This document shows, in pieces, positions 60,871 to 64,000 of a stretch of 64,000 bases of DNA (the stretch's first letter is position 1; each line of letters starts with the position of its first letter). The position numbers and the translations under genes are program-made. The stretch spans positions 20,321 to 84,320 of the forward strand of contig NZ_BCNS01000162.1 of the NCBI RefSeq assembly GCF_001528745.1, in the 5' to 3' direction. This DNA is from Marinobacterium profundum. Lineage in GTDB: Bacteria > Pseudomonadota > Gammaproteobacteria > Pseudomonadales > Balneatricaceae. Under the pieces are notes generated by a model. That model saw only the letters and a list, made by a program, of their open reading frames with translations. It ran no database searches and had not been told where the DNA came from.

Positions 60871-61274
60871 CGAACCGCCGACGATGACGGAATTGCTAGG
60901 GTAAATTCAAACCACAATGTGTTGGTGTACGTGCGAACACTGCTATTCGATTTTGATAGAAATTCATGCATTGGAGGTGCGCGTTAGAGTCTTTTTATAA
61001 CAAAGTGTGCACTGTATTTAACAGGCGTTTTGTAAAGCGGTTTTTTTTTGAAAATTTACCCGCTCCACAATTTGCGTGCAGCTCCCGAAGTACCGGCATT
61101 TGGGGCTTTGCGCCGTTCCGATTACACAGAACGCAGGGCTAAATCAAGTGTTGAAAAAAAACCGTTTGTAATTATATTTAGTGCCATCAATACAGTTTCT
61201 ACTTACTCTATTTTGGCTCGTAACATTTAGAGGAGGGGCTGTGTTCATACGCTGGAGCGATTCAGCAGGGATGT

Positions 61275-61344
61275 GAAAAGGCCTCCTGGGCTCGTACCCC
61301 CAGAAGGCCTTGGAAGTCCGCTAAGTTCCGTTCGGATAGGCTGC
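61275..61344 (-). ncRNA. Candidate small RNA, copy 2 (possible antitoxin RNA)
   Basis: On the minus strand the 3' end is the hairpin aaggccttctggggg / cccaggaggcctt followed by ttt, similar in design to copy 1 with different paired bases. It contains GCGGACTT (61321-61314). This is complementary to AAGTCCGC at 61399-61406 in the leader of the divergent 35-residue peptide gene. Confidence 0.45.
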
Positions 61345-61444
61345 TTAACTGACTATTCTTGCGAGTGGAGAGTATAAGCAAGCTAACTGCTTTCGAGCAA
61401 GTCCGCAACGGGTGGGATTAACTCACCGTACGGAGGTATCAGTT

Positions 61445-61552
61445 ATGCATCCCAAGATGCGCTTGCTGAGACGATTCCAGCGTTTGATGGTCGAGGCTCT
61501 GCCTACGATCATGGTGCGCTTGATCTTCAAACTACTCGACCACAGCTGGTAA
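61445..61552 (+). CDS. Short hydrophobic peptide, possible type I toxin
   Basis: The 35-residue frame starts MHPKMRLLRRFQRLMVEALP and continues with the hydrophobic TIMVRLIFKLLDHSW. It has a good ribosome site (cggaggtatcagtt). The peptide has a basic start and a membrane-active helix, like small type I toxins. A hairpin (ggtgggattaactcacc, 61411-61427) lies just before the ribosome site. Divergent small-RNA candidates lie upstream. No homologue is recalled with certainty. Confidence 0.45.
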   Translation: MHPKMRLLRRFQRLMVEALPTIMVRLIFKLLDHSW

Positions 61553-61629
61553 TCCAGCCGCTGCTGACAGGGACGTCCGCAGCGCATCCTCCTAACCTGT
61601 CGATAATCGTGGTTATGGTAAAACGAGCT

Positions 61630-61656
61630 CGGGTCACCGGTCTTGCCGGTGACCCG
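61630..61656. terminator. Perfect hairpin terminator
   Basis: The stem cgggtcaccgg / ccggtgacccg with loop tcttg lies between the peptide gene and the convergent small membrane-protein gene. It could stop transcription from both sides. Confidence 0.65.
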
Positions 61657-61674
61657 TTTACGATTCCCTTCTTT

Positions 61675-61812
61675 CTAATGCTTCTTGCTGAGTGCCAGCG
61701 CCGCGTAGGCTACGGCAGTGACGGCTACTACAATCGGCTTGCTCACCCCGAAGAGCGAGGCGGTATAGATCACAGCGAGCGCGGCATAGACTACTCTGGA
61801 CGGTATGTTCAT
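61675..61812 (-). CDS. Small membrane protein (45 residues)
   Basis: The minus-strand frame from ATG 61812 encodes MNIPSRVVYAALAVIYTASL and a second hydrophobic stretch KPIVVAVTAVAYAALALS, ending KKH. Two helices in a hairpin are likely. gagg lies eight bases before the ATG, and a terminator lies just after the stop. I do not recognise it. It is divergent from the HTH-TPR gene, 84 bases away. Confidence 0.45.
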   Translation of the reverse strand: MNIPSRVVYAALAVIYTASLFGVSKPIVVAVTAVAYAALALSKKH

Positions 61813-61896
61813 TGGCACATCCTCACGTGGTTGAGAGTGTGCCGTCCGGACGGCTTTCTAGGTGTCGACAGGGGCAGAATCGCATAGGGGGAGCCT

Positions 61897-64000
61897 GTGG
61901 CGCGTACGCGTAACTCAGGGAAACTACGGGAACCAGACCCGAACTCGTTTCAGGTTCGCTTTGGCAAACTGGTTCGCCAAATCCGGGAGGATCGAGGCTT
62001 CACACAGATGGAAGTCGCTTTCAAAGTCTACGAAGATGAGACCAAAGCGTCCCGCGTGTCCGACATTGAACGGGGGCGCCACGAACCACAGGCGAGTACG
62101 ATCGCCGATTACCGTGACGCGCTAGCGATTTCGCAAGAGGAGATCGATGCCTGCCGTCATCCGGCCGTGGCCGATCTGGCGCCCGGCTTTCGCGAGGAGC
62201 TCGGCCTCGCTGACGGAATTCTGGAGAACCTGGCCATGCGGTTCGGGCACGATAACCCGGATGCCGGCCGGGCGGCTTTGCGAGAGTTCCTTCAGGAGAA
62301 AGCGCGGGAATACGATGCCCTCAAATCCCGAATGGACGCACTCAAAGCGACGGAAACACGGATTGCTGATCAACTGTCCGCTGCGGAAGCGGCGCTGGAT
62401 ACCGGCGATTTTGATGCAGCGGATGACATCCTGGCAAACGCTGAATCGATGCAGCAGACCGAGCATACGCTCATCCAAATTCGCAAGCAGGCTGAAATCC
62501 GGGCAACACGCGGCGACGCAGCGCTGCTAAAGGGGGATGTTGAAGTCGCTCATGGCCATTTCGCGGCAGCCGCTGCCTTCTTCGAGCCTTTCGATGCGAT
62601 TGAGGGCGCGGGCCAGAGACGTGAGTATTACTTGCGGCTGTACCACCATGGCTGCCGGTACGTCAGTAGCGGCGATTTTCAAGGTAGTGGGCTCGCCTAC
62701 GCGGTTGACCTGGCGAAGCGTAATCTCAAAGTCTATACCGATCCCCTCTACTGTCGGAACTGGTCGACGGCCCAGAATGACCTAGGGGTCGCGCTTACGG
62801 GGCAGGGCATCCGCGCCGGGGGCGAGGACGGGCAGCGGCTGCTGGCCGAGGCCGTTGAGGCCTTCCTGGCCGCCCTGACGGTCCATACCCTCAAGGCGAT
62901 GCCGCAACAGTGGGCGATGACCCAGAACAACCTGGGGGCCGTGCTTACGGACCAGGGCATCCGCGCCGGGGGCGAGGACGGGCAGCGGCTGCTGGCCGAG
63001 GCCGTCGAAGCCTACCGGGCCGCCCTGGAAGTCCGTACCCTCGAGGCGCTGCCGCAGGACTGGGCGGCGACCCAGAACAACTTGGGCGCCGTACTTGAGG
63101 ATCAGGGCATCCGCGCCGAGGGTGAGGATGGGCAGCGGCTGCTGGCCGAGGCCGTCGAGGCCTATCGTGCCGCCCTGACGGTCTATACCTGCGAGGAGTG
63201 TCCGCAGGACTGGGCGATGACCCAGAACAACCTGGGGCTCGCGCTCCGGCATCAGGGTATCCGCGCCGAGGACAAGGACAGGGGGCGGCTGCTGGCCGAG
63301 GCCGTCGAAGCCTACCGGGCCGCCCTGGAAGTCCGTACCCTCGAGGCGCTGCCGCAGGACTGGGCGGCGACCCAGAACAACCTGGGGGCCGCCCTTGCGA
63401 GTCAGAGTACCCGCGCCGGGGGCGAGGACGGGCAGCGGCTGCTGGCCGAGGCCGTCGAGGCCTACCGGGCCTCCCTGGCTATCCATACCCTCGAGGCGCT
63501 GCCGCAGCAGTGGGCAATAACCCAGAACAACCTGGGGGCCGCGCTTGCGGATCAGGGCATCCGCGCCGGGGGCGAGGACGGGCAGCGGCTGCTGGCCGAG
63601 GCCGTCGAGGCCTACCGGGCCGCCCTGGAAGTCCGTACCCTCGAGGCGCTGCCACAGCAGTGGGCGGCGACCCAGCACAACCTGGGGGCCGCGCTTACGG
63701 ACCAGGGCATCCGCGCCGGGGGCGAGGATGGGCAGCGGCTGCTGGCCGAGGCCGTCGAGGCCTATCGTGCCGCCCTGAGGGTCTATACCTGCGAGGAGTA
63801 TCCGCAGGACTGGGCGATGACCCAGCACAACCTGGGGCTCGCGCTCCGGCATCAGGGTATCCGCGCCGAGGACAAGGATAGGGGGCGGTTGCTGGCCGAG
63901 GCCGTCGAAGCCTACCGGGCCGCCCTGGAAGTCCGTACCCTCGAGGCGCTGTCACAGCAGTGGGCGGCGACCCAGACCAACCTGGGGGCCGCGCTTGCGG
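61897..64000 (+). CDS. HTH protein with tandem TPR-like repeats (3' end outside the window)
   Basis: From GTG 61897, five bases after gggga, one frame stays open for 701 codons to the end of the window. Residues about 15-75 form an XRE-type helix-turn-helix (FQVRFGKLVRQIREDRGFTQ, then RVSDIERGRHEPQASTIADY). Residues about 95-290 are helical with coiled segments. From about residue 290 there are near-identical 50-residue TPR-like units with TQNNLGA and LLAEAVEAYRAALEVRTLEA. This design is a ligand-sensing or scaffold regulator; a C-terminal effector such as CHAT is possible but lies beyond the window. Confidence 0.75.
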   Translation, partial: MARTRNSGKLREPDPNSFQVRFGKLVRQIREDRGFTQMEVAFKVYEDETKASRVSDIERGRHEPQASTIADYRDALAISQEEIDACRHPAVADLAPGFREELGLADGILENLAMRFGHDNPDAGRAALREFLQEKAREYDALKSRMDALKATETRIADQLSAAEAALDTGDFDAADDILANAESMQQTEHTLIQIRKQAEIRATRGDAALLKGDVEVAHGHFAAAAAFFEPFDAIEGAGQRREYYLRLYHHGCRYVSSGDFQGSGLAYAVDLAKRNLKVYTDPLYCRNWSTAQNDLGVALTGQGIRAGGEDGQRLLAEAVEAFLAALTVHTLKAMPQQWAMTQNNLGAVLTDQGIRAGGEDGQRLLAEAVEAYRAALEVRTLEALPQDWAATQNNLGAVLEDQGIRAEGEDGQRLLAEAVEAYRAALTVYTCEECPQDWAMTQNNLGLALRHQGIRAEDKDRGRLLAEAVEAYRAALEVRTLEALPQDWAATQNNLGAALASQSTRAGGEDGQRLLAEAVEAYRASLAIHTLEALPQQWAITQNNLGAALADQGIRAGGEDGQRLLAEAVEAYRAALEVRTLEALPQQWAATQHNLGAALTDQGIRAGGEDGQRLLAEAVEAYRAALRVYTCEEYPQDWAMTQHNLGLALRHQGIRAEDKDRGRLLAEAVEAYRAALEVRTLEALSQQWAATQTNLGAALA
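62771..64000 (+). repeat. Tandem 150-bp coding repeats
   Basis: Each unit begins at cccagaacaacctggg, at 62771, 62921, 63071, 63221, 63371, 63521, 63671, 63821 and 63971, so the period is exactly 150 bp (50 codons). Long segments such as gaggacgggcagcggctgct are identical between most units. It continues past the window end. Confidence 0.9.

Larger units (their letters stand above)
60567..61444. other. Non-coding region with two related RNA-like modules
   Basis: No convincing protein gene is visible apart from the weak frame 61048-61230, which has no ribosome site. The region carries two related hairpin modules (60803-60870 and 61275-61344), described separately, and an unassigned stretch at 60567-60800 that holds T-rich and GC-rich segments. 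Confidence 0.4.

Noticed and set aside
61048..61230. A 60-codon plus-strand frame starting with TTG
   Set aside because: There is no ribosome site, it starts in a T-run, and the residues show no pattern of a real protein.
61609..61887. A 92-codon plus-strand frame
   Set aside because: It runs through a perfect terminator hairpin and lies opposite a small membrane-protein frame with a better ribosome site.
62782..63852. A 356-codon minus-strand frame with repeats
   Set aside because: It is the antisense shadow of the 150-bp TPR-like repeats; the plus frame has a start, a ribosome site and a recognisable HTH domain.
62771..64000. Regular repeats considered as a CRISPR array
   Set aside because: The period is 150 bp with no short repeat and unique spacer pattern, and the units are codons of one open frame.

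Overview
The window joins ordinary gammaproteobacterial chromosomal genes (the end of lgt and a complete degQ-like protease) to a complete conjugative plasmid backbone and then to a mosaic defence and accessory island. Codon use, the fairly GC-rich backbone and the gene families suggest a gammaproteobacterium, possibly an environmental or halophilic group such as Chromatiales/Ectothiorhodospiraceae or a relative. That placement is an inference; no rRNA or tRNA gene is visible to confirm it.

Region 1 (1-2.5 kb) holds lgt and degQ. Region 2 (2.6-35.3 kb) is an IncP-like conjugative plasmid. It carries a resolvase with a likely res site, a RelBE-type toxin-antitoxin pair, a small-gene operon, a full VirB/VirD4-type secretion system (TrbM-like protein, wall hydrolase, topoisomerase, VirB2, B3, B4, B5, entry-exclusion lipoprotein, B6, B7, B8, B9, B10, B11, VirD4), a Toprim protein, an ArdC-like protein and a MOBP-type mobilisation operon with a candidate oriT. 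The control and replication module is KorB, IncC/ParA, KfrA, an ArdB/KlcA antirestriction protein, an iteron origin and a Rep_3 initiator. Three dispersed palindrome families and a repeated hairpin leader probably tie these genes into one regulatory network.

Region 3 (35.3-37.2 kb) is recombination debris: two tandem miniature elements with Tn3-type ends, a truncated resolvase, a probable integron cassette with an attC-like site, and an integrase fragment. Region 4 (37.2-55.1 kb) is a DISARM anti-phage operon: HTH gene, cytosine methylase, Vsr endonuclease, DrmD, DrmMI, a GHKL ATPase with a TIR-like C-terminus, DrmA, DrmB and DrmC. It combines the adenine methylase of class 1 and a cytosine methylase as in class 2, and it has an extra ATPase/TIR-like protein in the middle. 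This is the most interesting system in the window.

Region 5 (55.1-58.5 kb) is AT-rich, with unrecognised ORFs and transposon remnants, including further Tn3-type ends. Region 6 (58.5-64 kb) holds a serine recombinase, a TumE/TumA-like toxin-antitoxin pair, a possible divergent type I toxin/small-RNA pair, a small membrane protein, and the start of an HTH protein with near-identical 150-bp TPR-like repeats that runs off the window. The logic of the whole is a mobile replicon that protects itself (antirestriction, exclusion, toxin-antitoxin) and carries a large anti-phage island between transposon ends.
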